From Candidatus Limimonas egerieequi (GTDB lineage: Bacteria > Bacillota > Clostridia > Oscillospirales > Acutalibacteraceae), in NCBI GenBank assembly GCA_018064455.1, contig JAGHVH010000003.1, positions 1-64,000 on the forward strand: DNA of 64,000 nucleotides, read 5' to 3'. Position numbers and translations under genes: made by a program. Shown here one piece after another: positions 10,786 to 19,425 of this stretch. The notes beneath the pieces are model-generated. The model did no database searches and was not told where the DNA came from. It saw nothing but the letters and a program-made list of their open reading frames with translations. Position 1 is the stretch's first letter; each line of letters opens with the position of its first letter.

Positions 10786-12182
10786 TGGCAGAAATTCGTG
10801 AAGAGAACAAGATGGGCACTATGCCCATTGGCAAGCTTCTTGTATCTATGGCGGTTCCAATGATACTCTCTATGATTGTACAGGCACTGTACAATATCGT
10901 TGATAGTATCTTTGTTTCCCGTCTTTCCCAAGACGCTTTGTCGGCTGTATCTCTTGCCTTCTCACTTCAAAACTTGATGATCGCAGTTGGCGCAGGCACA
11001 GGCGTTGGTATTAACGCCTTCCTCTCCAAGAGCCTTGGTGAGAAGGACTTCAAAACAGCCAACAAGGTTGCAAACCATGCAATTTATTTCTGGGCTATTT
11101 CATATGCAATCTTCCTTACAATTGGACTTACACTTACATCAGTGTATTTCAAGGCTCAGACAAATGACCCTGCAATTTTGCAGTATGGTGTTGATTACAT
11201 GAGACCAGTTCTCTGCTACTCATTTGGCCTCTTTGGCCAGATGTTCACAGAGCGACTTCTCACATCCACAGGCCGTACAATCTATTCGATGGTAATCCAG
11301 ATGACTGGTGCTATCATCAATATTATTCTTGACCCAATTATGATCTTTGGTCTTCTTGGCTGCCCGGCAATGGGCGTGCGTGGTGCCGCTATTGCAACTT
11401 GCATTGGCCAGTGCTGTGCATGCATTCTTGGTATTATCTTGAACTTTACAAAGAATGCTGATATCGAACTCAGTGCCAAGTACTTAAAGCCAGAGTCATA
11501 TATCTTTAAACGTGTATATCAAGTTGGTATTCCATCAATCATCATGGGCTCAATTGGTTCAGTAATGACCTTTGCACTCAACAAGATTTTGATTGGCTTT
11601 ACCAAGGTTGCTGTTGCCGTATTTGGCTCATACTTCAAGCTTCAGAGCTTTATCTTTATGCCAGTATTCGGCCTCAACAACGGCATCATCCCAATCCTTG
11701 CATACAACCTTGGTGCGCGTAACCGTGAACGTCTCTTAAAGACAATCAAACTCGGCCTCATCTTTGCCTTAACGACAATGACAATCGGCCTCATTCTTTT
11801 CGAGACAATCCCTGGCACACTCCTTGGACTTTTCAAGTCGAGCAATCCGGCCGAAAACGCAGCGCTTATCGAACTGGGTGTTCCAGCGCTTAGAATAATC
11901 GCTGTTCACTTCCCAGTTGCCGCTATCTGTATCGTTATCGGCTCCACATTCCAAGCCTTTGGCAAGGCAACTTTCTCCATGGTCGTTTCAATCATGCGTC
12001 AGCTCGCAGTGCTCGTTCCTGCCGCATACTTGCTCTCCCTCACAGGAGTCCTCACAAACGTCTGGTTTGCCTTCCCAATTGCCGAAGTTATGTCTCTTGC
12101 GGTTTCGCTCTTCTTTTTCAAGACCCGCATCCTCAAGATGATGGATTTTGATAAAGCGGTTCCGCCGTTGCCAGAAAACTAA
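10785..12182 (+). CDS. MATE family efflux transporter
   Basis: MGTMPIGKLLVSMAVPMILSMIVQALYNIVDSIFVSRL. Confidence 0.95.
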   Translation: MAEIREENKMGTMPIGKLLVSMAVPMILSMIVQALYNIVDSIFVSRLSQDALSAVSLAFSLQNLMIAVGAGTGVGINAFLSKSLGEKDFKTANKVANHAIYFWAISYAIFLTIGLTLTSVYFKAQTNDPAILQYGVDYMRPVLCYSFGLFGQMFTERLLTSTGRTIYSMVIQMTGAIINIILDPIMIFGLLGCPAMGVRGAAIATCIGQCCACILGIILNFTKNADIELSAKYLKPESYIFKRVYQVGIPSIIMGSIGSVMTFALNKILIGFTKVAVAVFGSYFKLQSFIFMPVFGLNNGIIPILAYNLGARNRERLLKTIKLGLIFALTTMTIGLILFETIPGTLLGLFKSSNPAENAALIELGVPALRIIAVHFPVAAICIVIGSTFQAFGKATFSMVVSIMRQLAVLVPAAYLLSLTGVLTNVWFAFPIAEVMSLAVSLFFFKTRILKMMDFDKAVPPLPEN

Positions 12183-12199
12183 ATGAAGAATATTATTTT

Positions 12200-12237
12200 A
12201 AGGACGAATCACTCGAATGAGTTATTCGTCCTTTTTT
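12200..12237 (+). terminator. Rho-independent terminator
   Basis: AAGGACGAAT...ATTCGTCCTT TTTT. Confidence 0.85.
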
Positions 12238-12258
12238 GTAGAAACGTTTGCATCTATC

Positions 12259-12296
12259 TTGACAAAAATGCTTACTTAATATAAGATAGTAAGCAT
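12259..12296 (+). promoter_or_regulatory. abiE promoter with embedded palindromic operator
   Basis: TTGACA (12259-12264), 17 bp, TAAGAT (12282-12287); perfect 9-bp inverted repeat ATGCTTACT (12268-12276) / AGTAAGCAT (12288-12296). Confidence 0.7.
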
Positions 12297-12322
12297 AAAA
12301 GCCAAGAAAGGAGATAGCCATT

Positions 12323-12916
12323 ATGTCATCACTTAACGATATTATTGAATATGCAAAATCTCATAATGGGGTAGTAACGGCGGATACTATAACCTCTATG
12401 GGATTATCTCGTGGCTTCTTGACATATCTTTGCGAAAAGGGATTACTCGAAAATGTATCTCGTGGAGTTTATATCATTCCTGATGTATGGGAAGACGAGA
12501 TGTTTAACTTTGCAGTTAGATTTAAAAAGGGTGTTTACTCTCATGAAACTGCTTTGTTTTTATTGGGGCTAACTGATAGGACACCTGTATTTTATACAAT
12601 GACATTCCCAAAAGGATACAATCTAACGAAAGTCAAAGAAGAAGGGTTTAAGTGTATACAAAATAAGAAAGAATTTTATTCTGATGGCATTATTCAAACT
12701 TGTACACCTTCTGGTAATCAAGTTAATTGTTACTGTATGGAAAAAACTTTATGTGATATTTTGAGGCCTCGAGCTGATATAGATGTCGCAATTGTTACAG
12801 AGGCCTTTAAACAGTATGTTAAATTGAAAGACAGAAATATTGTTCTATTATCCGAATATGCAAAAAGATATAAGGTTGAAGATAAAGTGAGATCTTACTT
12901 GGAGGTGTTGCTTTGA
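12323..12916 (+). CDS. abiEi: Type IV toxin-antitoxin AbiEi-family antitoxin
   Basis: N-terminal winged-helix, GLLENVSRGVYIIPD...YSHETALFLLGLTDRTP; overlaps the AbiEii-like ORF by 4 nt. Confidence 0.85.
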   Translation: MSSLNDIIEYAKSHNGVVTADTITSMGLSRGFLTYLCEKGLLENVSRGVYIIPDVWEDEMFNFAVRFKKGVYSHETALFLLGLTDRTPVFYTMTFPKGYNLTKVKEEGFKCIQNKKEFYSDGIIQTCTPSGNQVNCYCMEKTLCDILRPRADIDVAIVTEAFKQYVKLKDRNIVLLSEYAKRYKVEDKVRSYLEVLL

Positions 12917-13752
12917 AAAATGCGATGCAATTAAAAGCTATTATGAAAAACATTGCAAAAGACAAAAACATTTCTGCACAATTGGTTTTGCAAAACTATA
13001 TGATGGAACGCCTTTTGGAGAGAGTATCGTTATCTGAATATAAAGATAAATTTATTATTAAAGGTGGATTTTTGATAGCATCTTTGGTTGGACTTGATAC
13101 AAGAGCAACTATGGATATAGATGCTACGGTAAAGGGATATCCAGTTGAGGAAAGTACAGTTCGAGAAATGTTTAAAAAGATTTGTGATATTCAAATAGAG
13201 GATGATATTACATTTTCTTTTGTGAATATAGAAGAGATTAGAGAAGGAGATAAGTATAAGGGTTATAGAGTATCCATTACTGCGGATTATCCGCCTATGT
13301 CAGTGCCTCTAAAACTTGATATTACTGCTGGAGATGTTATTACACCTAGAGAAATCAATTATAAATATAAGATGATGCTAGAAGATAAATATATTCCTCT
13401 TCTTGCCTATAATGTAGAAACCATATTGGCAGAAAAGATAGAGACTATCATTTCTAGATCGGATCAAAATACACGACCTAGAGATTATTACGATGTATAT
13501 ATCATATGGAAATTAAAACGTGATGAGATTGACTTTAGTAAGTTAAATAAAGCACTGGTTGCAACAGCGAATAAGAGAGGAAGTCAAGGCTTATTAGACC
13601 AGTATAGAAGCATCATGGACGTTGTTAAAAGCAGCGAAACAATGCAAAGCTTTTGGAATAAATATCAAAAGAGTTATACATACGCAAAGGATATTGCTTT
13701 TAAGGATACATGTGAAGCCGTAGTAGAGATTATGAGTAGTTTAAATATCTAA
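12913..13752 (+). CDS. abiEii: Nucleotidyltransferase AbiEii/AbiGii toxin family protein
   Basis: FIIKGGFLIASLVGLDTRATMDIDATVKG, AEKIETIISR...NTRPRDYYDVYII. Confidence 0.88.
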   Translation: MKNAMQLKAIMKNIAKDKNISAQLVLQNYMMERLLERVSLSEYKDKFIIKGGFLIASLVGLDTRATMDIDATVKGYPVEESTVREMFKKICDIQIEDDITFSFVNIEEIREGDKYKGYRVSITADYPPMSVPLKLDITAGDVITPREINYKYKMMLEDKYIPLLAYNVETILAEKIETIISRSDQNTRPRDYYDVYIIWKLKRDEIDFSKLNKALVATANKRGSQGLLDQYRSIMDVVKSSETMQSFWNKYQKSYTYAKDIAFKDTCEAVVEIMSSLNI

Positions 13753-13759
13753 CCTGTAA

Positions 13760-14132
13760 GGGCCCAAAATAGTTAGTTGCGACCAGCAAAGTCCCGCTTT
13801 GCTGGTGATATCCAGCCCGTAGCGGTGGATAGATGACGGGTCAAGGTCTTTAGAGCAGAGCGTACCTTGACGCGACATCTAGACAGCGCTACTAAACTGC
13901 GGTAGCACAGTCAAAACGGATGTCAAGGCACACTGCGTTCTTCGGCTTTGACATTCCGTTTGTGCCCATGCTACTGGGCGATTATTGGGAGCAAAGGATG
14001 GCTTTGCTCCCGCTCTATTCCAAGGATGGGAATACAGATAAGTTGGGTGGGGCGCTCGGGCCGGCAGGGGGGAGCATCTTCCATTTAAAAAATGAAAGTC
14101 GTGCAAACTGTAAGGGTTTGCTTGACTTTCAT
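13760..14132. ncRNA. Candidate large structured noncoding RNA, family and strand unassigned
   Basis: Gene-free region with at least eight perfect or near-perfect inverted repeats (10, 8, 7+6, 10, 6, 9 bp etc.) and two loop-to-flank complementarities; see findings. Confidence 0.5.
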
Positions 14133-14150
14133 AAACAAATGTTCTATAAT
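14122..14150 (+). promoter_or_regulatory. Consensus-like sigma-A promoter for the BRO-N-like ORF
   Basis: TTGACT (14122-14127), 17-bp spacer, TATAAT (14145-14150). Confidence 0.6.
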
Positions 14151-14260
14151 AGTTACAAGCCCCGTAGGTATAGGCTTTAAGAGTACATATTAATTTGGTA
14201 ACGGGGCCCAAATTCAAAGTCTTACAACTTTCAAGACTTTCGAATTTAGAATGGAGATAG

Positions 14261-14698
14261 GTGAACAGAATGGAAAGAAATTTTGAAGTTAACGAGAACT
14301 ATGTCATCAGGTCGGCGTACGATCCAACGAGCGAAGTGATGTATTATTCAGTGGTCGATACGATTGATTACATCTTTGACTATGAATATCCAACGGCAGC
14401 AAGGGATTATTGGTCGGTTATGAAGCATAGGTTGAGACAGGACCCAAAAACAGCATACCTTGTTAATTGTGAAAAAGCGAAGATGATAGCGCGCGATGGC
14501 AAGAAGCGCTATACAGATGTTGCGACGTTGGATCAACTCATTAATATTGTGAATTATATTTGTTTTCCAAAAAAGTCGGAGCATTTTAGATCTTATACTG
14601 GATCTCATGTGCGCAGTTTTAATGAATCGTCATTTTCAGGTGAAGTTAAGAGAATGCTTCGAGAATCAAAAGATTGTATACGATATGATGTAGTATAA
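14261..14698 (+). CDS. BRO-N / phage antirepressor-like orphan protein
   Basis: YYSVVDTIDYIFDYEYPTAARDYWSVMKHRL...VNCEKAKMIARDGKKRYTDVATLDQLINIV resembles the BRO-N pattern FSVVDVI..L..S..P..YW..LK.RL...TNC..LK..A.DGK.R.TD. Track start 14261; the ATG at 14270 is an alternative start. Confidence 0.55.
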   Translation: MNRMERNFEVNENYVIRSAYDPTSEVMYYSVVDTIDYIFDYEYPTAARDYWSVMKHRLRQDPKTAYLVNCEKAKMIARDGKKRYTDVATLDQLINIVNYICFPKKSEHFRSYTGSHVRSFNESSFSGEVKRMLRESKDCIRYDVV

Positions 14699-14719
14699 AA
14701 TATAAGATAAGGGTAAAAG

Positions 14720-14757
14720 AAAAACCTAGATTAGCACTTAGCTAATCTAGGTTTTTA
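14720..14757. terminator. Bidirectional terminator between convergent genes
   Basis: AAAAACCTAGATTAGC...GCTAATCTAGGTTTTT. Confidence 0.85.
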
Positions 14758-14800
14758 GTTTTACTTAAATATCATTCAACCCATAAAAACGTCCCACTGT

Positions 14801-16288
14801 TTACTTGTGGAAGAGGGTGTTGGACTGGTACTCTGGCTCACAAGTGAGGTTGATGCCAAGCTTCTTGTAGATTTCGGCATCAACACTTGAAACGATGACT
14901 GTCGCATGGGCCTCGCAGCCGCGAAGGCCTGAGAGGCATTCCATCGCTTTGGCAGCATTCTTGTCAGTAGCCGCTGCGATGGAGAGCGCGATGAGCGTCT
15001 CGTCAGAGTGAAGGCGTGGATTCTTGCTGCCAAGTGTGTTGGTCTTGAGAGCCTGGATAGGCTCGAAAACCATAGGTGGAATGAGGTGTACCTCATCATT
15101 GATACCAGCAAGTTCCTTGAGTGCATTGAGAAGCACCGCTGAGCAGGAACCAAGCAAATCAGTTGTGCGACCAGTAACTATATGGCCGTTTGGAAGCTCG
15201 ATTGCTGCTGCTGGAAGTCCGCCAGTGTCGCGGGACTTGGCACAGGAAACAGCGATTACTTCACGATCATCCTTGGTAAGACCTGCCTGCTTTACTATCA
15301 TTTCAAGCTTCATTACAAGGTCGTTTTCTACAACGCCTTTCTTTTTATCGCAAAGGGCCTTGTAGTACCTGCGGATAATCTCTTGGTTGGCTGCTGCAAT
15401 ACATACATCGTCGTCGATGATGCAGTTACCTGCCATATTAACACCCATGTCTGTTGGTGATTTGTATGGTGACTCACCAGCAATTTCCTCAAAGATTGCA
15501 TTGAGGACTGGGAATACTTCAACATCACGGTTGTAGTTTACAGTTGTTTTACCATATGCCTCAAGGTGGAATGGGTCAATCATGTTGACGTCATCAAGGT
15601 CAGCTGTTGCTGCCTCATAGGCCAAGTTTACAGGATGCTTGAGTGGGAGATTCCAGATTGGGAATGTCTCGAACTTGGCATATCCTGATTTGATTCCACG
15701 CTTGTTGTCGTGGTAGAGCTGGGAGAGGCATGTTGCCATCTTGCCACTACCTGGGCCTGGTGCTGTGATGACTACAAGTTCACGAGTTGTATGAATGTAT
15801 TCGTTTTTGCCAAATCCCTCATCGGATACGATGAGAGGGATATTTGATGGATAACCATCAATTGGGTAATGGCGATATACGTCAACACCAAGGTTCTCAA
15901 GACGCTTCTTAAACGCATCGGCAGATGGTTGGCTCTGGTAACGTGTGAGTACTACGCTGCCAACATAGAGGCCGATGCTCTTGAATGCGTCGATAAGGCG
16001 AAGGATTTCAAGGTCGTAGGTGATACCTGTATCGCCGCGAACCTTGTTCTTTTCGATATCGCCAGCGTTGATTGCGATAACTATTTCTGCCTTGTCCTTG
16101 AGCTGAAGGAGCATCTGAAGCTTACTATCTGGTTTAAAACCAGGGAGAACACGTGAGGCATGGTAGTCATCGAAAAGCTTGCCACCAAACTCTAGGTAGA
16201 GTTTGCCACCAAAACTTTCAATACGCTTTGCAATATGCTCAGATTGTGTCTGAAGATATTTTTCGTTGTCGAATCCTATTTTGCCCAT
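14801..16288 (-). CDS. DUF1846 domain-containing protein
   Basis: 495 aa, MGKIGFDNEKYLQTQSEHIAKRIESFGGKLYLEFGGKLFDDYHASRVLPGF...APGPGSGKMATCLSQLYHD. Confidence 0.93.
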   Translation of the reverse strand: MGKIGFDNEKYLQTQSEHIAKRIESFGGKLYLEFGGKLFDDYHASRVLPGFKPDSKLQMLLQLKDKAEIVIAINAGDIEKNKVRGDTGITYDLEILRLIDAFKSIGLYVGSVVLTRYQSQPSADAFKKRLENLGVDVYRHYPIDGYPSNIPLIVSDEGFGKNEYIHTTRELVVITAPGPGSGKMATCLSQLYHDNKRGIKSGYAKFETFPIWNLPLKHPVNLAYEAATADLDDVNMIDPFHLEAYGKTTVNYNRDVEVFPVLNAIFEEIAGESPYKSPTDMGVNMAGNCIIDDDVCIAAANQEIIRRYYKALCDKKKGVVENDLVMKLEMIVKQAGLTKDDREVIAVSCAKSRDTGGLPAAAIELPNGHIVTGRTTDLLGSCSAVLLNALKELAGINDEVHLIPPMVFEPIQALKTNTLGSKNPRLHSDETLIALSIAAATDKNAAKAMECLSGLRGCEAHATVIVSSVDAEIYKKLGINLTCEPEYQSNTLFHK

Positions 16289-17022
16289 ACGGTTTTTACC
16301 TCTTTTGCTACGATTACAAACCTTTCGGTTTTTGTTCTACTTGTACATGTTGATAGGGTGATAAATTTCTCTTTGCCAGTAAATTTCATATCTGGCTTGT
16401 TACATTCAGCCCTGTCATAAATGTCCTCTATCCACTGCTTTTGCTCTTTGCTGTCGCTAAACTGGAACTTGTATATTGGATCAGTAATTTCAACAGTTAG
16501 AGCAGCGACGATTTGATATTGTTTTTCTGTGTCGCCGTAGAGGAGATATACGTTTGGATGTTGATTAAAGTAATTTGCATCCTTGTATTTTTTAAGTGAG
16601 CCAAACATCGCATCGTTTCGCGTGTTGTGGCCATAGATTACTGTGTTAGGGTCATCCATTGAACAGTAGTTGTCAATGAAAATACTACCAAAGTCTGAGT
16701 AGATGTTGTCGTATGTATGCTTTAGGTAGTACTGGTTGTTGTCAGGCTGAAGTACTGGATAGTCAACTGGTGTGTCCGGTATTTTTATCCAACCAACGAT
16801 GTCCTCGTTGGTCTTTTGAAGCTCAGTCAAATCAACTACAAAGTGGTAGTCCTTGTTCTCAGTGACTTCCTCAACCTTGTTTTGAACGCCCTCATAGAGC
16901 TGGTTGCCGCGGCGATAGTTTAGGCCGATTTTTATAAGCTGAGAGAGGGAGAATATAAAGAGAGCGATGAAGAGAACTTCAAGAATTGTATATAGGCGTT
17001 TCTTCATTTTATCCCTCCTCAA
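16276..17022 (-). CDS. Class B sortase
   Basis: IVGWIKIPDTPVDYPVLQPDNNQYYLKH, VIYGHNTRNDAMFGSLKKY, FITLSTCT. Confidence 0.9.
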   Translation of the reverse strand: MRRDKMKKRLYTILEVLFIALFIFSLSQLIKIGLNYRRGNQLYEGVQNKVEEVTENKDYHFVVDLTELQKTNEDIVGWIKIPDTPVDYPVLQPDNNQYYLKHTYDNIYSDFGSIFIDNYCSMDDPNTVIYGHNTRNDAMFGSLKKYKDANYFNQHPNVYLLYGDTEKQYQIVAALTVEITDPIYKFQFSDSKEQKQWIEDIYDRAECNKPDMKFTGKEKFITLSTCTSRTKTERFVIVAKEVKTVWAK

Positions 17023-17140
17023 AATTACAGATTATTATATCATAAATTGGGGCGTCTTACCACTTTTTTTGGTACTTTATTTTTAACGTTATTAATATTA
17101 TAATTAATTATGTATATATTTATAAATCGAGGTTTACATT

Positions 17141-18343
17141 ATGCAAGCAAAAAGACTATCGCGTGTCTTGGCGCTCTTGCTTGTACTTTGTATGATGGTG
17201 CTTACCTTTACCGCCTGTGACGATAAGGAAGAGCCAACGCTTGAAACCACTGCAAAGTCAGACCTCACTACTGAATCTCAAAGCAAAGATTCGGACGAGA
17301 CGACAACGGGAGAAGATGCCAGTGAAAGCACAGGCTCTTATACGTCGGGCAAGTCCGATGGTGGCAAGTCCACAACCAAGAGTTCTGGTGGTAAGTCTAC
17401 TACCAAGAGTTCTGGTGGCGGAACAAAAACCACCAAAAAGAGTGGCGGAGGTTCAGGCAGTGGCGGTCAGCAACAGCCAAATACAACACAGCCAAAGCAG
17501 ACTGCAGCTCCAACAAAGCCAAAGTCAAATACTTACTATGCACCACAGGTTATTTATAACTCTGCACCGGGCACACTAGTTCAGACTTTCTCAGATGGTA
17601 GCGCAATCGACTATTCAAATACTGCTAGTGGATATGTAATGGTCAAGTACGCGGGACCACATTCCAACGTACGTGTCCAGATTACAGCACCAGGTGGCTC
17701 CAAGCCACTCTATCCTATTTTCTCAAGGGACTGGGAAGCATTGCCTCTTACAAACGGCAATGGTACATATTCAATAGCTCTTCTTGCAAATGATGGTGGT
17801 ACTTCATACACTGTTGCGGGCAAGCTTGACGTTCCTGTCACGCTCTCGTACTCAACAGTAGCTTTCTATAGACCAAACATTTTCTGTAATTACAGCGGTG
17901 GCACTGCGTGCGTTACATACGCCGCTGAGCTCACACGAGGCTGTGACACAGAGATGGCTAAAATTGAGGCAATCTACAACTACGTTGTAAACAATTTTAG
18001 GTATGACTATGGCAAGGCATCCTCAGTATCCTCATCGGCGTATGTTCCAAACCTCAATAGCATTTGGTCGTCAAAATCAGGAATCTGTTTTGACTACGCA
18101 TCGACGATGGCAGCAATGCTTAGAACACAGGGACTTCCAACAAAGGTCTGTGTTGGCTATGCAAATGGCAACACATATCACGCTTGGATTTCTGTATATG
18201 TTACAGGTAGTGGTTGGGTAAATGGTATTATCCAATTTAACGGTAACACATGGAAACTTATGGACCCAACATTTGCATCGACTGGTGGCAATAAGTATGA
18301 CTGGTCCACTAGGGGATCTTATTCAGTAATGTATTACTATTGA
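17141..18343 (+). CDS. Lipoprotein with transglutaminase-like domain
   Basis: Lipobox-like LTFTACDD, low-complexity Ser/Thr/Gly/Lys linker, SGICFDYASTMAAMLRTQGLPTKVCVGYA...HAW. Confidence 0.85.
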   Translation: MQAKRLSRVLALLLVLCMMVLTFTACDDKEEPTLETTAKSDLTTESQSKDSDETTTGEDASESTGSYTSGKSDGGKSTTKSSGGKSTTKSSGGGTKTTKKSGGGSGSGGQQQPNTTQPKQTAAPTKPKSNTYYAPQVIYNSAPGTLVQTFSDGSAIDYSNTASGYVMVKYAGPHSNVRVQITAPGGSKPLYPIFSRDWEALPLTNGNGTYSIALLANDGGTSYTVAGKLDVPVTLSYSTVAFYRPNIFCNYSGGTACVTYAAELTRGCDTEMAKIEAIYNYVVNNFRYDYGKASSVSSSAYVPNLNSIWSSKSGICFDYASTMAAMLRTQGLPTKVCVGYANGNTYHAWISVYVTGSGWVNGIIQFNGNTWKLMDPTFASTGGNKYDWSTRGSYSVMYYY

Positions 18344-18360
18344 TATAAAGGAGAAAGAAC

Positions 18361-19404
18361 ATGAGTATAAAACAGCTTGATGGACCTTATCTTTCATCAT
18401 TTTGCATGGAACTCTCACTCTGCCTTAAAGCAGGTATCTCACTCAATGAGGGCCTCTTTATGCTCGCACAGGATGAGACAGATAAGGATTTAAAAGAGAT
18501 GCTCTCTTCACTCTACGAGAAGATGGACGGCGGTATGAGTCTTGAAGAGGCATTAGGTGAGGCAGGATGCTTCCCTAAGTATTTGGTAGAAATGATCGAG
18601 ATTGGTTCTCGTACAGGTAGACTTGAAGCAGTGCTTCGTGCACTTTCAGCTTACTACACAAGACAGGTTGAAATTACAAGAAGCATCAAGAGTGCAGTTG
18701 TATATCCTCTTGTTTTGATGTTTATGTTGCTTCTTGTTATTGGCGTACTTATCACAAAGGTACTCCCAATCTTTAACGATGTATTCCATGAACTTGGCGC
18801 AGAGATGAGCCCAGTTGCAATAAGCATCATGAACTTTGGTACTGGTATTACAAAGTATGCAGCAATTATCCTTGCAGTAGTTGTTGTAATTGCAATCGTT
18901 GCAATCTTTATCAGCGCAGTACCTAGTCTTTCACTTAAGTTTGTAAACTTCTTTAGCAAAATTACATCTAACAGAAAAATCTCTAAAAAGATTGCATCTG
19001 CACGTTTTGCAAACGGTATGGCAATGACACTTGCATCTGGTCTTGATACAGATGAGTCACTTGACATGGTAGAGCGCATCACAGATAACCCTGTAATGCT
19101 TGGCCGTATTGCAAAGTGCCGTGAACTTATGAAGCAGGGCGAACTCTTCGTAGACGCCATTGCAAAGTCCGAGATATTTAACTCTATGTACTGCCGTATG
19201 CTTTCAATCGGTTTCAAGACTGGTACAGCAGACACAGTAATGGATGAGATTGCTCACCGCAGCGAGGCTGAGGTTGACGAGAATATCGAGTCAATTATCA
19301 ACAAGGTTGAGCCAACACTTGTTATCATTATGTCACTTGTAGTTGGTCTTATCCTTCTTTCAGTAATGCTCCCACTTATGAGCATCATGACCACAATAGG
19401 TTAA
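18361..19404 (+). CDS. Type II secretion / type IV pilus inner-membrane protein (PilC/GspF family)
   Basis: Two F-domain repeats with hydrophobic helices (MIEIGSRTGRLEAVLRALSAYYTRQ; MLSIGFKTGTADTVMDEIAHRSE). Confidence 0.9.
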   Translation: MSIKQLDGPYLSSFCMELSLCLKAGISLNEGLFMLAQDETDKDLKEMLSSLYEKMDGGMSLEEALGEAGCFPKYLVEMIEIGSRTGRLEAVLRALSAYYTRQVEITRSIKSAVVYPLVLMFMLLLVIGVLITKVLPIFNDVFHELGAEMSPVAISIMNFGTGITKYAAIILAVVVVIAIVAIFISAVPSLSLKFVNFFSKITSNRKISKKIASARFANGMAMTLASGLDTDESLDMVERITDNPVMLGRIAKCRELMKQGELFVDAIAKSEIFNSMYCRMLSIGFKTGTADTVMDEIAHRSEAEVDENIESIINKVEPTLVIIMSLVVGLILLSVMLPLMSIMTTIG

Positions 19405-19425
19405 ATTTCTAAGGAGTAAGAATAT

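Noticed and set aside
13879-14217. ORFs at 13879-14217 (-) and 13920-14180 (+) as genes
   Set aside because: No RBS or family resemblance, composition reflects hairpin arms of the structured region.
13753-14260. Group I/II intron, tmRNA, RNase P RNA or HEARO identity for the structured region
   Set aside because: Core motifs I remember (group II domain V, group I P7, tmRNA ends and tag, RNase P GAGGAAAGUC/ACAGAA) are not present; GOLLD/ROOL could not be tested without a covariance model and are left open.
17340-17460. Short tandem repeat as CRISPR or mobile repeat
   Set aside because: In-frame codon repeats encoding a Ser/Thr/Gly/Lys linker in the lipoprotein.
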